A stretch of 64,000 nucleotides of DNA, from positions 1-64,000 of the forward strand of contig JBMYXI010000009.1 of the NCBI GenBank assembly GCA_049608225.1, in the 5' to 3' direction. This stretch comes from Parashewanella sp049608225. Lineage in GTDB: Bacteria; Pseudomonadota; Gammaproteobacteria; Enterobacterales; Shewanellaceae. The notes under the pieces were generated by a model. The model saw nothing but the letters and a program-made list of their open reading frames with translations, ran no database searches and was not told the origin of the DNA. Shown one piece after another: positions 9,006-18,302 of the stretch. The position numbers were made by a program, and so were the translations under genes. The stretch's first letter is position 1. Every line of letters starts with the position of its first letter.

Positions 9006-9215
9006 TTAAGCGATAACAGTTACATCTTCAGCTTGTGGGCCTTTTTGACCTTGAGTAACAGTGAAAGAAACTTTTTGACCTTCATCTAAAGTTTTGAAAC
9101 CTTCAGTGTTAATTGCACGGAAGTGAACGAAAACGTCTGGACCTGATTCTTGCTCGATAAATCCAAAACCTTTATCAGAATTGAACCATTTAACGGTACC
9201 AGTTTGCTTAGCCAT
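9006..9215 (-). CDS. Cold-shock domain protein (CspA family)
   Basis: Single cold-shock domain, 69 residues, binding single-stranded RNA/DNA. Both RNA-binding motifs are present: KGFGFIEQ (RNP1) and VFVHF (RNP2), with GTVKWFN at the N-terminus. I place the start at the ATG at 9215 because MAKQTGTVKWF is the family start and an AGGAT site precedes it; a longer frame reaching 9257 is upstream leader. The roughly 300 bp upstream have no gene and probably hold a promoter and a long 5' leader, as is usual for cspA-type genes. Confidence 0.95.
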   Translation of the reverse strand: MAKQTGTVKWFNSDKGFGFIEQESGPDVFVHFRAINTEGFKTLDEGQKVSFTVTQGQKGPQAEDVTVIA

Positions 9216-9514
9216 AATTTTGTATCCTGTAATGTTTAATTTAAGCCGTAACGGCAATAAAGCTGAAAATGCCGGTATTACTTATGATACAGGACGAACA
9301 AGGTCGAAATGAAAACATAAATATAAGCCCAACTTTCAAGCTGTGTAGACTATAAAGCATTTCAGCTGTATGTCAACTGACTATATGAACTGAAAATAAA
9401 AATTCATAAAATCAACAGCAAATATAGTGATTGTGTCTAAAAGTATCACAAAAAAATGAACAATTTACTGAACAAATACTGACAAACTTCGTTTTTATAC
9501 TCAACCATCACAAT

Positions 9515-10324
9515 CTATGTTCGTCTATGAATTTGAATTATAAAGTCCAATTCGCACACCAAACCTTGCTGAAGTTCTGTTTTTTGCTTTTCAGATAATT
9601 TCCAAGCATAAGGCGTCATATTTAAAAAGTTACTAATGTCTTTCGTATCAATAAGTGTCATTTCGGTTTGCAAACGTTCCACATGTTGCAACTCAAAGCC
9701 TTCAATTAGCACTGGTTGTTCATCATGTGGCTTCGGCTGTTGATAAATAATTGTTTTCAAAAACCAATGATGCTGTGGTCCTGGCGTTACTGTCACTAAA
9801 TAGCCACCACGCTTAATCAAACGTTGTAACTCAACTCCTTTAGAAGGTGCATATATGCGCAGCAACGCATCGAAAAAACCATCAGCAAAAGGAGTTTCAA
9901 ACGCACTTGCCACACAAAATTGAATATCTCTGTGGCGTTTTGATGCATAGCGAATTGCGACTTTAGAAATATCTAAACCAAACACGTTAGCACGGCATTG
10001 CGTATTCAAAGCCTGGTTTAATCGTGAAGTATAATAACCTTCGCCACAACCTAGATCTAAAACCGTAGCATCGGCTGGTAACAAATCTACTATTACTTCA
10101 TTGATTCGATCGCTTAAATGTTGGTAAAAACCTTTTTGCAAAAACTCTCGCCTTGCTTGCATCATCAATTTATTGTCACCAGGAGCTTTGGAGCTTTTCT
10201 TTTGCACTGGCAACAAATTAACATAGCCTTCTTTGGCACGATCAAAAGAATGCTTATTCGGACACTGCAAACCGTGTTCAGTTTGAGTTAATGATTCAGC
10301 GCAAAGCGGACAAATATACGACAT
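9515..10324 (-). CDS. rlmA: 23S rRNA (guanine-N1)-methyltransferase RlmA
   Basis: SAM-dependent methylation of a guanine in 23S rRNA helix 35 (G745 in E. coli). The 269-residue protein has an N-terminal four-ligand zinc finger (CPLC near residue 5, CPNKH near residue 21) and the SAM-binding motif VLDLGCGEGYY. The segment NLLPVQKKSSKAPGDNK is typical of RlmA. It lies downstream of ilvM in the same direction with a gap of about 115 bp and is likely transcribed separately. Length normal. Confidence 0.93.
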   Translation of the reverse strand: MSYICPLCAESLTQTEHGLQCPNKHSFDRAKEGYVNLLPVQKKSSKAPGDNKLMMQARREFLQKGFYQHLSDRINEVIVDLLPADATVLDLGCGEGYYTSRLNQALNTQCRANVFGLDISKVAIRYASKRHRDIQFCVASAFETPFADGFFDALLRIYAPSKGVELQRLIKRGGYLVTVTPGPQHHWFLKTIIYQQPKPHDEQPVLIEGFELQHVERLQTEMTLIDTKDISNFLNMTPYAWKLSEKQKTELQQGLVCELDFIIQIHRRT

Positions 10325-10441
10325 AACAACCTGAAGGACATAAACATTGGCGAAATATCTTAACAGATCTTAGTTTTTATGTCTGATAAAACTCAATAAT
10401 TGACACTAATAGCGGCGGATAACACAACCTATGCTTCACCA

Positions 10442-10702
10442 TTAACTTACTGTATTTTTCTCTTCTGAATCTTGAAAAACAGTAATTTCAATGACGTCAA
10501 TAATTTTATTCAGTTGCAATTGTAATCGTTCAATCGGCGCCACAGCACCCACATTCATGGTTATTCGGTATAAGTGTTTTTCATCGTTTATCGTTACGTT
10601 CATGCTGTTCAGCTGAAAACAGCGATATCGGGTGACTTGGAGTAACCTCTCTAACAATTCAGGCTTCCTTAGTGCTTTAATTTGTAAATTAAAATATCGC
10701 AT
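10442..10702 (-). CDS. ilvM: Acetolactate synthase II small (regulatory) subunit
   Basis: ACT-type small subunit paired with IlvG in valine, leucine and isoleucine synthesis. 86 residues from the ATG at 10702; AAGGA sits 8 bases upstream, which favours it over a TTG at 10708. The sequence RYRCFQLNSMNV and a central NVGAVAPIERLQLQLNKI match the single ACT domain of IlvM-type subunits, much shorter than IlvN/IlvH. It follows ilvG with a 24 bp gap. The rest of the E. coli ilvGMEDA operon is not downstream; rlmA is. Confidence 0.88.
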   Translation of the reverse strand: MRYFNLQIKALRKPELLERLLQVTRYRCFQLNSMNVTINDEKHLYRITMNVGAVAPIERLQLQLNKIIDVIEITVFQDSEEKNTVS

Positions 10703-10726
10703 AATCAAAATCCTTTTGATAATACC

Positions 10727-12382
10727 TCAGTTTTTATCGATCATATGTTCATTTGCACTACCTGGCGCGACTAGCGGCCAAACATTGTCGCTTTCATCGA
10801 TTTTAACCCGTAACAAAAAAGCGCCGCTATGGTTAAGCATCTGTTCGACAGCAGCTTGAACTTCTGATTTAGTAGAAACTACTCGAGCCATTATTCCAAA
10901 AGACTTTGCCAACATAATAAAATCAGGATTATCGGATAAATCTGTTTCGCTTTGTCTGCCATCAAAAAATAAATCCTGCCATTGACGTACCAATCCAAGT
11001 TTACTGTTATCGAACAACACGATTTTTATCGGTAGTTGATATCTTTTAATGGTCGCTAACTCTTGTATATTCATCATGAGCGAACCATCGCCAGAAATAA
11101 CCATAACAGGATCTTGTGGTCGACTAACTTGAGCACCTATTGCAGCAGGTAGCCCAAACCCCATCGCTCCTAGACCACCACTACTTATGAAATTTCGCGG
11201 ATGAGTAAAAGACATATGTTGAGCAGCCCACATTTGATGCTGCCCAACATCTGTTATAACTACAGTATCACTGGTTATTGCATCGCTAATGTGTTTTAAA
11301 ACCGCAGGAGCGTAAATCGAATCGCCAGAGTGATCATAACGCCATGCATATTCAGCTTTCAGATTCTGGCAAGCTTTTTTCCAGTTGTTGATATCAAGTT
11401 TTATCGATATTGCTGGCAAAATATTTTGCAGATTGCCTATTAACGCAACATCTGCAATCCGTCTTTTTCCTATTTCTGATTGATCAATATCGATGTGTAT
11501 CACTTGCGCATGTGGCGCAAAACCATCAAGTTTGCCAGTAACTCTATCATCGAATCTTGCACCGACAGCAATCAGCAAATCACATTGCTGTACTGCTAAG
11601 TTTGCTGCTTTAGTGCCATGCATGCCAAGCATGCCCAAATAACCACTGTGCAGCTCATCAATCGTGCCAAGCCCTTTTAACGTCGACACACTAGGGATGT
11701 TGGTTACAGTCATAAAATCCCTTAGCTCAGACACCGAATTTGCCATACCCACACCACCACCGACGTAGAGGATCGGTTTTTTAGCTCCCGCAATGCGCTT
11801 TTTAATCTCTGAAAGAATTTCAATTGGGAGTGGAGCTATAGGCTCGGATTCAGACAAAGCACTGACGGTTTGGGTAACTTGCTGCAACTGTATATCATTC
11901 GGAATATCAATAAGTACAGGGCCTGCTCTACCAGTCGTAGCAATCTTGAAGGCTTTATCAATCACGGCGGGAATTTCATTTACATGTTTGATCAAAAAAG
12001 AATGCTTGGTACAAGAAAGCGACATACCTATGATATCGACTTCTTGAAACGCATCTGTCCCCATTAATTGAGAAGAAACTTGACCTGTAATTGCAATAAT
12101 CGGAATTGAATCAAGTAGAGCATCGGCAAGTGACGTAACTAAATTGGTTGCGCCGGGCCCAGAAGTCGCCATACAAACACCAACGTTGGTTGATGCACGT
12201 GCAAATCCTATTGCAGAAAATGCCGCGCCTTGTTCGTGACGGCATAAATAATGGTCAATATCACTTTCATACAAGGCATCATAAATTGGCATAATGGCGC
12301 CACCAGGATAGCCAAAAATACTCTGTACGTCTTTCCGTTCTAGTACATCAATTAACTGGGTTGCGCCTGTATGAATTTTCAT
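10727..12382 (-). CDS. ilvG: Acetolactate synthase II large subunit
   Basis: ThDP- and FAD-dependent enzyme that condenses pyruvate to acetolactate, the first shared step of branched-chain amino-acid synthesis. The 551 residues include the ThDP-activating Glu in RHEQGAAF, the FAD-domain segment VGARFDDRVTGK, and the ThDP motif starting GDGSLMMN and ending with the FDN of VLFDN. It forms a two-gene unit with ilvM. The gene is intact, unlike the frameshifted ilvG of E. coli K-12. Confidence 0.96.
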   Translation of the reverse strand: MKIHTGATQLIDVLERKDVQSIFGYPGGAIMPIYDALYESDIDHYLCRHEQGAAFSAIGFARASTNVGVCMATSGPGATNLVTSLADALLDSIPIIAITGQVSSQLMGTDAFQEVDIIGMSLSCTKHSFLIKHVNEIPAVIDKAFKIATTGRAGPVLIDIPNDIQLQQVTQTVSALSESEPIAPLPIEILSEIKKRIAGAKKPILYVGGGVGMANSVSELRDFMTVTNIPSVSTLKGLGTIDELHSGYLGMLGMHGTKAANLAVQQCDLLIAVGARFDDRVTGKLDGFAPHAQVIHIDIDQSEIGKRRIADVALIGNLQNILPAISIKLDINNWKKACQNLKAEYAWRYDHSGDSIYAPAVLKHISDAITSDTVVITDVGQHQMWAAQHMSFTHPRNFISSGGLGAMGFGLPAAIGAQVSRPQDPVMVISGDGSLMMNIQELATIKRYQLPIKIVLFDNSKLGLVRQWQDLFFDGRQSETDLSDNPDFIMLAKSFGIMARVVSTKSEVQAAVEQMLNHSGAFLLRVKIDESDNVWPLVAPGSANEHMIDKN

Positions 12383-12630
12383 TATCTAGATCCTAGCAAC
12401 AATAAAACTACGAACTCTCAGGATCAGGGAGTTATTTGGCTTTCTAAATTATCTCAATACGACATTCATCCCTGAGCAAACACATCCTTACATTTCTAAG
12501 AATAGTAGAAATGCAGCAATATTAACTCGCAAATAACATAATGTTATCAAAAGAGAAAATCATCATATGGTGCAACTAGCCATGAGCTATCATAAAATAT
12601 AACTAATGTCGGCTTATTTTTGTTCCTGAA
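12383..12630 (-). promoter_or_regulatory. ilvG upstream region with competing inverted repeats
   Basis: Untranslated stretch before ilvG. On the plus strand, TCCCTGAG at 12469-12476 can pair either with TCAGGGA at 12424-12430 or with CTCAGGA at 12417-12423, so two mutually exclusive hairpins are possible close to the ilvG start. A second small repeat, TTTCTA/TAGAAA, lies around 12490-12515. I found no leader peptide rich in Ile, Val or Leu codons, so a classical ilv attenuator is not supported. The regulatory role is inference. Confidence 0.3.
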
Positions 12631-12905
12631 CTATAAAGTTTGAAAAAGTTCTTTGAAGCAGTCACAGTGAAAATGCGATGGCTTCATTAAGCCTTGTTCG
12701 GGCAATAAAGCATCAAGCTCGCTATCGAATTTTATCAGCTGTTGCGTACCATGCCATCTAAAGCGATAATTAAAATGACAATTGTGGATTTAGTATTGTT
12801 AACGGTAATCCATCTAAAACAATCAGCTCAGCCTAACTGCAAACATTGCTATTTTCGTCTGAGGGTAGAAAAATAGCGTTTAATGGCAATTTATCGCCAA
12901 CAATA
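12631..12905 (-). pseudogene. Probable decayed gene remnant between ilvG and sbcB
   Basis: No intact gene is present, but the minus strand reads as coherent protein in two shifted frames. One frame, from about 12905 to 12772, reads KLPLNAIFLPSDENSNVC, a stop, then AELIVLDGLPLTILNPQLSF and a stop. The next frame takes over at a TTTT run near 12770 and reads NYRFRWHGTQQLIKFDSELD onward to HCDCFKELFQTL, ending at the stop at 12631. The join LSF-NYRF looks natural. I do not recognise the family. One in-frame stop plus one frameshift suggest a pseudogene; chance coding is the alternative. Confidence 0.35.
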
Positions 12906-12915
12906 AAGGACACAC

Positions 12916-14328
12916 ATGAACAACAGCGAACAGCCAACTTTATTGTGGCACGATTACGAGACTTTCGGAACAAGCCCAGCAAAGGATCGTCCTTCTCAAT
13001 TTGCAGCTATTCGAACTGATCTCGATTTAAACATTATTGGCGAGCCTGTGAGTTTTTATTGTCGCCAATCCACAGATTATCTACCTCAACCTGAAGCAAT
13101 TCTAGTAACAGGGATAACGCCGCAAGAAGCAAATCGCAAAGGTATGCCTGAAGCCGAGTTTATGAATCGCATTAATAAATTATTTAGCCAAGCTGATACT
13201 TGCGTAGTCGGATATAACTCTTTGCGCTTCGACGATGAAGTGAGTCGCTATGGGTTTTACCGAAACTTTATCGACCCTTATGCCCGAGAGTGGCAGAACA
13301 ACAATTCTCGTTGGGATATTATTGATCTTGTCCGTGCTTGTTATGCTTTTCGACCAGACGGTATAAATTGGCCTGAAAATGAAGACGGCTCACCAAATTT
13401 TAAACTGGAGAACTTAACCATTGCTAACGGCTTAGCTCACGAAAATGCGCACGATGCAGTCTCTGATGTAAAAGCAACCATTGCTTTAGCAAAATTGATT
13501 AAAGAAAGACAACCAAAGCTATTCGATTATTATTTTTCACTTCGACGCAAGCAAGCAGTGTCAGCACAACTTGATGTGTTGAACATGCAACCTCTGCTAC
13601 ATGTCAGCTCGCGATTTAGTGCTATCAATGGTTGCACAGCCATTATTGCGCCTGTGGTGCATCACCCTGATAATAAAAATGCTGTAATCGCCGTGAACCT
13701 CAATATGGATATTTCACCGCTTATTGAGCTAACTGTAGAAGAGATCAAGCAACGAATGTATACCCGTTATGCTGACTTAGGCCCAGATGAATTACCTATT
13801 CCAGTCAAGCAAGTGCACATCAATAAGTCGCCATTTATTACCACAGCGAAAACCCTAACCGATGAAAATGCGCAGCGATTAAGCATTGATAAAGAATTTG
13901 CACGACAACAGTACAAATTACTTAAGCAAAATCCACATATTCGTGAGAAGCTAACACAACTCTTTAGTAATGAAGATCGCAAGCCACAAACCGATCCTGA
14001 TTTAATGCTCTATTCCGGTGGTTTCTTTAGCCATGCGGATAAAAATAAAATGGCAATTGTTCAACAGACCGAACCTCAAAATTTAGCCGCATTGGATCTA
14101 AAGTTTGATGACGAACGTCTGCCTGAAATGTTATTTCGTTTTCGCGCAAGAAACTATCCGGAAACATTATCCGATGATGAAAACCATCGCTGGCGTGAAT
14201 TCTGTCAAGCTCGATTAACCGATGCTGATTATATGTTAAGACTCGAAAATTTATTACACGAAACGGAACAAGATCAAGAAAAACAAAAATTACTCTCAGC
14301 ATTATGTAATTACTTGCAGTCAATGTGA
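12916..14328 (+). CDS. sbcB: Exodeoxyribonuclease I
   Basis: 3'-5' single-strand DNA exonuclease acting in mismatch repair and recombination. The 470-residue protein has DEDD-family motifs: WHDYETFGTSP (motif I), GYNSLRFDDEV (motif II) and AHDAVSDVKAT (motif III with His and Asp), then the ExoI SH3-like and helical C-terminal regions (LPEMLFRFRARNYPETL). An AAAGGA site precedes the ATG. It stands alone, followed by a weak hairpin. Confidence 0.96.
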   Translation: MNNSEQPTLLWHDYETFGTSPAKDRPSQFAAIRTDLDLNIIGEPVSFYCRQSTDYLPQPEAILVTGITPQEANRKGMPEAEFMNRINKLFSQADTCVVGYNSLRFDDEVSRYGFYRNFIDPYAREWQNNNSRWDIIDLVRACYAFRPDGINWPENEDGSPNFKLENLTIANGLAHENAHDAVSDVKATIALAKLIKERQPKLFDYYFSLRRKQAVSAQLDVLNMQPLLHVSSRFSAINGCTAIIAPVVHHPDNKNAVIAVNLNMDISPLIELTVEEIKQRMYTRYADLGPDELPIPVKQVHINKSPFITTAKTLTDENAQRLSIDKEFARQQYKLLKQNPHIREKLTQLFSNEDRKPQTDPDLMLYSGGFFSHADKNKMAIVQQTEPQNLAALDLKFDDERLPEMLFRFRARNYPETLSDDENHRWREFCQARLTDADYMLRLENLLHETEQDQEKQKLLSALCNYLQSM

Positions 14329-14370
14329 CTCGCCACAGTAAATAACAAAGCGAAGATGAAAACAATAGGT

Positions 14371-14396
14371 AAATGAGAAGCTAATCTCATTTTATA
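14371..14396 (+). terminator. Weak hairpin after sbcB
   Basis: AAATGAGA at 14371-14378 pairs with TCTCATTT at 14385-14392, followed by TATATT. The stem is AT-rich, so termination is plausible but not strong. Confidence 0.4.
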
Positions 14397-14454
14397 TTAA
14401 GTATCTTCATTAGAATAAAACGTAACAACTTAAATAAAAATTGAGGAACAGGGA

Positions 14455-15345
14455 ATGCAGGATAGATTCGTTCAAAGCATCGCCCAGCTACCACCGCTTC
14501 TTGCACAAGCATTGGTACCACTATTAGACAAGGATTTTTCAGGCCACTTCGACGCAAAACAGCTCGAACAGTTACAGCGCATCACTGGTTTATCAGAAGA
14601 AAAACTATTGCTTGAACTATTACCAGTTGCTGCGGCGCTTTCAGTGCCTTCCATCAGCAATTTTTTTGTTGGCGCTATCGCTAAAGGTGGCAGTGGTGAT
14701 ATCTACATGGGGGCAAATTTAGAACTTCCTAACGATGCACTGGGTCAAACGGTCCATGCAGAGCAAAGTGCCGTGAGCCACGCTTGGTTAAAAGGTGAAA
14801 AGAAAATTACCGACATTATTGTCAACTACAGTCCTTGTGGCCACTGTCGTCAATTTATTAATGAATTAATTGATAGCAGTAATGTCAGGATCCATCTACC
14901 ACAACAACAAACGCAAACATTAGCATATTACTTACCCTATGCATTCGGGCCAAAGGATCTACAAATTACCACACCGCTCTTAGCGGAGCAGCCTGTTCAA
15001 TTAAAGCTAATCAGTGAAGATCCGGTTATTTTGGAAGCTGCACATCAGGCAGGTAAAAGTTATGCGCCTTACTCAAAATCCTACGCAGCGGTAACGATTG
15101 AACTTGAAGACGGCACTTTGTTTTCAGGTCGCTACGCTGAAAATGCAGCATTTAACCCTTCTATGATGCCAATGCAAATGGCGCTGTGCGATTTAATTCG
15201 TCATAATCAAAGCTATAATGCCATTAAACGTGCGGTATTAGTTGAGTCATCGGCAGGAAAAATTACGCTCGTCCACCAAACATTATCTGCACTGCGAGAC
15301 ATTTGTAATGTTGAGCTTGAACATGTTTCATTAGAAATTGAGTGA
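14455..15345 (+). CDS. cdd: Cytidine deaminase (dimeric, two-domain type)
   Basis: Deaminates cytidine and deoxycytidine to uridine forms in pyrimidine salvage. The 296 residues match the E. coli-type enzyme: a helical N-terminal segment, a catalytic domain with zinc ligands and catalytic Glu in HAEQSAVSHAW and PCGHCRQF, and a degenerate C-terminal copy of the deaminase fold (AHQAGKSYAPYSKSYAAV). A GAGGAACAGGG ribosome site precedes the ATG. It is followed by a strong bidirectional terminator. Confidence 0.96.
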   Translation: MQDRFVQSIAQLPPLLAQALVPLLDKDFSGHFDAKQLEQLQRITGLSEEKLLLELLPVAAALSVPSISNFFVGAIAKGGSGDIYMGANLELPNDALGQTVHAEQSAVSHAWLKGEKKITDIIVNYSPCGHCRQFINELIDSSNVRIHLPQQQTQTLAYYLPYAFGPKDLQITTPLLAEQPVQLKLISEDPVILEAAHQAGKSYAPYSKSYAAVTIELEDGTLFSGRYAENAAFNPSMMPMQMALCDLIRHNQSYNAIKRAVLVESSAGKITLVHQTLSALRDICNVELEHVSLEIE

Positions 15346-15354
15346 CGTATTTCA

Positions 15355-15389
15355 AAATAAACAAGTGACACTACGTCACTTGTTTATTT
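15355..15389. terminator. Strong bidirectional terminator between cdd and the AI-2E permease gene
   Basis: Perfect 15 bp stem: AAATAAACAAGTGAC at 15355-15369 and its complement at 15375-15389, with the loop ACTAC. The A/T-rich outer stem gives a U-tract on either strand. It separates two convergent genes. Confidence 0.88.
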
Positions 15390-15395
15390 AGTTTT

Positions 15396-16463
15396 CTATG
15401 AAACCTGTTGCGGCGCTTTCTGTGGCCATGCGTTCACTACAGCTTTAATCAAAGACGCCAGCGGAATAGCGAAGAATACGCCCCAAACTCCCCAGAGACC
15501 ACCAAAAACCAGTACTGCCGCAATAATAAATACCGGATGTAAATCCACAGCATCAGAAAATAATAATGGCACCAGTAAATTACCATCCAATGCTTGAATA
15601 ATGCCATAGCCCAGCATTAAATAACCAAATTCAGGGCTTATTCCCCATTGAAAGAAAGCCACCAGCGCGATAGGCAATGTAACTAAGGTTGCACCTAAGA
15701 AAGGGATCAATACTGATAATCCATTCAGTACTGCTAATAATGCAGCGTACTGTAAACCCATTAAGGTAAAGAATACATAGCTCACGACGCCCACAATGAC
15801 AATTTCAATAATTTTCCCACGAATATAATTGAATAATTGCTGGTGCATTTCAGACCAAACTTGCCCTGCTAGCTGGCGATTACTGGGGAAAAAACGCTTT
15901 ACTCCTGTCAATAAAGTCGTTTTATCTTTCAAAAAGAAGAACACTAATAACGGCACTAGAATGGCGTAAACCATCAATACCAGTAATGATGCTGAGAAAC
16001 CTAACAGTTGCTTACCAAGATCCAATATGTGTTGGCTATCAGCCATTGATTGAAGCTCACCGATCATGGTTTGAATTTGTTCAACACTGATGTATTCAGG
16101 GTATTTTGATGACAATTCTTGGATCAAAGCCAAGCCTTTATCGAGCATGTTCGGCAACTCTGTGAGTAAGGTGATCCCTTGCTGCCATATGCTTGGGATC
16201 AGCCCTAATATTAACAGCAGCATTAAACCAATAAATATCAGTAACACAATGGAAGCACCAGCGGTACGACCGATGCCGATGCGTGTCATTTGTACTACAG
16301 GCCAATCGAGCAAAAATGCCAACGCCAACGCAGCAATTAATGGTGCCAAAATTCCTGCAGCGAAATAAATCACGAAAAACACGCTGAGTAAGATCAATAC
16401 TAACGTGACGGCTTGCGGATCACTAAATCTGTCTTTATACCATGTCTTTAATAGGGATAGCAT
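15396..16463 (-). CDS. AI-2E family transporter (PerM-like membrane protein)
   Basis: Inner-membrane protein of the AI-2 exporter/PerM superfamily, 355 residues. The pattern is typical: two close N-terminal hydrophobic segments (about 20-55), another near 70-90, an amphipathic loop of about 60 residues, then a long C-terminal hydrophobic block (about 155-340) with the conserved VLNGLSVLIPFLGATL and DLHPVFIIAAVLVFGGLWGV-like segments. In many gammaproteobacteria a perM gene neighbours bepA, as here. Substrate unknown. Confidence 0.88.
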   Translation of the reverse strand: MLSLLKTWYKDRFSDPQAVTLVLILLSVFFVIYFAAGILAPLIAALALAFLLDWPVVQMTRIGIGRTAGASIVLLIFIGLMLLLILGLIPSIWQQGITLLTELPNMLDKGLALIQELSSKYPEYISVEQIQTMIGELQSMADSQHILDLGKQLLGFSASLLVLMVYAILVPLLVFFFLKDKTTLLTGVKRFFPSNRQLAGQVWSEMHQQLFNYIRGKIIEIVIVGVVSYVFFTLMGLQYAALLAVLNGLSVLIPFLGATLVTLPIALVAFFQWGISPEFGYLMLGYGIIQALDGNLLVPLLFSDAVDLHPVFIIAAVLVFGGLWGVWGVFFAIPLASLIKAVVNAWPQKAPQQVS

Positions 16464-16478
16464 GAACGCTCCATTTGA

Positions 16479-16703
16479 TTAGTTCTGTGTTTTCGTGATC
16501 AACAAATGTAAATTTGAGTCATTATTTAATAATTCTTTAACTAAATACCCTTGTTTAGTTAAAAACTGGGGAACATCTTGACGAGAACCTGGGTCTGATA
16601 ATAAAAGCTGAAGTTGCTCACCTTGTGTCATCTTCTTTAACAATAGTTTAGTTTTAACCAAAGGTAACGGACAGCGGTACTGAGTTAAATCTATAAAAAG
16701 CAT
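16479..16703 (-). CDS. TusA/SirA-family sulfurtransferase-like protein
   Basis: Small 74-residue TusA-family protein. The signature YRCPLPLVKTKLLLKKM carries the Cys-Pro-x-Pro motif whose Cys accepts persulfide sulfur in the family. It lies 15 bp upstream of the AI-2E permease gene on the same strand and is divergent from bepA, a conserved neighbourhood. The true TusA for tRNA thiolation is usually elsewhere, so this may be a paralogue of undefined role. Confidence 0.88.
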   Translation of the reverse strand: MLFIDLTQYRCPLPLVKTKLLLKKMTQGEQLQLLLSDPGSRQDVPQFLTKQGYLVKELLNNDSNLHLLITKTQN

Positions 16704-16834
16704 AATGAACTTGCATTGGGATGACTGACAACATTATCCTTAGTTGTAGCACAAACCTCAAGCAACCTTGTTAATAATTGTGAAGGTCAGATTTCTGCAA
16801 CCCTTTACCAGAAAAAAGCGGCAGTGAACCAATA

Positions 16835-18289
16835 ATGACAAACATGAAAAAAACCGTTCTTGCTTACCTAACTAGCTGCGCCATGTTACTTGGAAGCACC
16901 ACCAGCTATGCCAATACAGATCTCCCCGATTTAGGTACTGCGGCCAGTAATACCTTCAGTATTGATAAAGAGTTAAAGTACGGTGACGCTTACATGCGCG
17001 TTATTCGCTCAACGGCTCCGATCGTTAGCGATCCAGTACTCAATCAATACGTCAGTGAATTAGGCAACAAACTGGTCGCTCATGCTCATGATGTCAAAAC
17101 TCCATTCGAATTTTTCTTGATCCGCAATAATGTGATAAACGCATTTGCATTCTTTGGCGGTCATGTAGGAATACACACAGGGTTATTATTAAAAGCAGAC
17201 AATGAAAGCGAATTAGCCTCTGTACTCGGCCATGAAATCACTCACGTAACCCAACGACATTTAGCTCGCAGCATCGAAGCACAAAAGAAAGCAACACCAG
17301 CCACTTTAGTCGGAACGCTCGGGGCTATTTTATTAACGATTGCAGCGCCCCAAGCTGGTATAGCAGCACTGGCTACCACCACTGCCATTGCCACTCAGTC
17401 ACGTATTAACTACACCAGAACCCATGAAAAAGAGGCCGATCGCATTGGTATGCAAGTTTTAGTTGATTCTGGGTTTGATCCTAATGCTTCTGCCACCTTT
17501 TTTGGTAAGTTAGCAGCTCAATACCGTTTCACCACTAAGCCACCGCAAATGTTATTGACGCATCCGTTAAGCGAATCTCGGATTTCTGAAGCACGAAATC
17601 GCGCGGCTCAATACCCTCATCGATTTATCCCTGATAATTTAGATTTTCAATTAGCTAAAGCACGCATACAAGTCCGATTTTCAGGTCAACCCGCTAAATC
17701 GGCATTAGATCTATATCAAAAACAGCTAGAAAGAAATACTTTTGCTTTCAAAGAATCCGCCTTATACGGTAAAGCATTAGCCTTATTTGAGCTGGAGAAA
17801 TATCGCGAGGCGGATAAGATAATTACCGCTTTAAGAGCAAAAGATGCCGACAATTTATTTTACATCGACACCAAAACCGACATTTTATTGGCTGAGTATA
17901 AAACCGATCAAGCCATTAACTTACTGAAGCAACAGCATAAGTTAAAACCGACATCACAAGTGATTAATATCAACCTTGCTAACGCTTATTTATGGATCAA
18001 ACAGCCGCAAAAAGCCGTACCATTGCTTGAAGACGCTATTTTCTACAATAAGGAAAATACCGTCGCTTATGAATTATTGTTAACGGCATACGAAAACATG
18101 CATAATTTTGCGTTAACTTATTATACCCGTGCTGAGCTACTGGCATTACATGCTGACTATAAAGGCGCAATTGACCAATTGAATTACGCTTACCAAAGCA
18201 GCGTCGACCAGCCTTTACAATTAGCTCGGATCACCGCTAGAATTCGCCAGTTTAAAATTGCAGATAAAGAACTTCGTTCACTGAAGTAA
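16835..18289 (+). CDS. bepA: Beta-barrel assembly-enhancing protease BepA (M48)
   Basis: Periplasmic zinc metalloprotease and chaperone that helps LptD and BamA-dependent outer-membrane assembly. The 484 residues start with a signal peptide (hydrophobic run ending near TTSYA), followed by the M48 motif GHEITHVTQRH and the third zinc ligand in THEKEADRIGMQV. The C-terminal half, from about residue 290, is made of TPR-like helical repeats (ALYGKALALFELEKYREA, then NLANAYLWIKQPQKA). It starts a plus-strand unit with yfgD and DUF2069 genes, as in relatives. Confidence 0.95.
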   Translation: MTNMKKTVLAYLTSCAMLLGSTTSYANTDLPDLGTAASNTFSIDKELKYGDAYMRVIRSTAPIVSDPVLNQYVSELGNKLVAHAHDVKTPFEFFLIRNNVINAFAFFGGHVGIHTGLLLKADNESELASVLGHEITHVTQRHLARSIEAQKKATPATLVGTLGAILLTIAAPQAGIAALATTTAIATQSRINYTRTHEKEADRIGMQVLVDSGFDPNASATFFGKLAAQYRFTTKPPQMLLTHPLSESRISEARNRAAQYPHRFIPDNLDFQLAKARIQVRFSGQPAKSALDLYQKQLERNTFAFKESALYGKALALFELEKYREADKIITALRAKDADNLFYIDTKTDILLAEYKTDQAINLLKQQHKLKPTSQVININLANAYLWIKQPQKAVPLLEDAIFYNKENTVAYELLLTAYENMHNFALTYYTRAELLALHADYKGAIDQLNYAYQSSVDQPLQLARITARIRQFKIADKELRSLK

Positions 18290-18302
18290 ACAAGAGAATA
18301 CC

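Noticed and set aside
12383..12600. Possible ilv leader peptide (14-codon minus-strand ORF MMIFSFDNIMLFAS)
   Set aside because: Contains no run of Ile, Val or Leu codons and is not placed before a terminator/antiterminator pair.
14472..14660. Antisense frames inside cdd, dnaE, lpxB, fabD and other core genes
   Set aside because: Each lies wholly opposite a well-conserved gene and shows no independent coding features.
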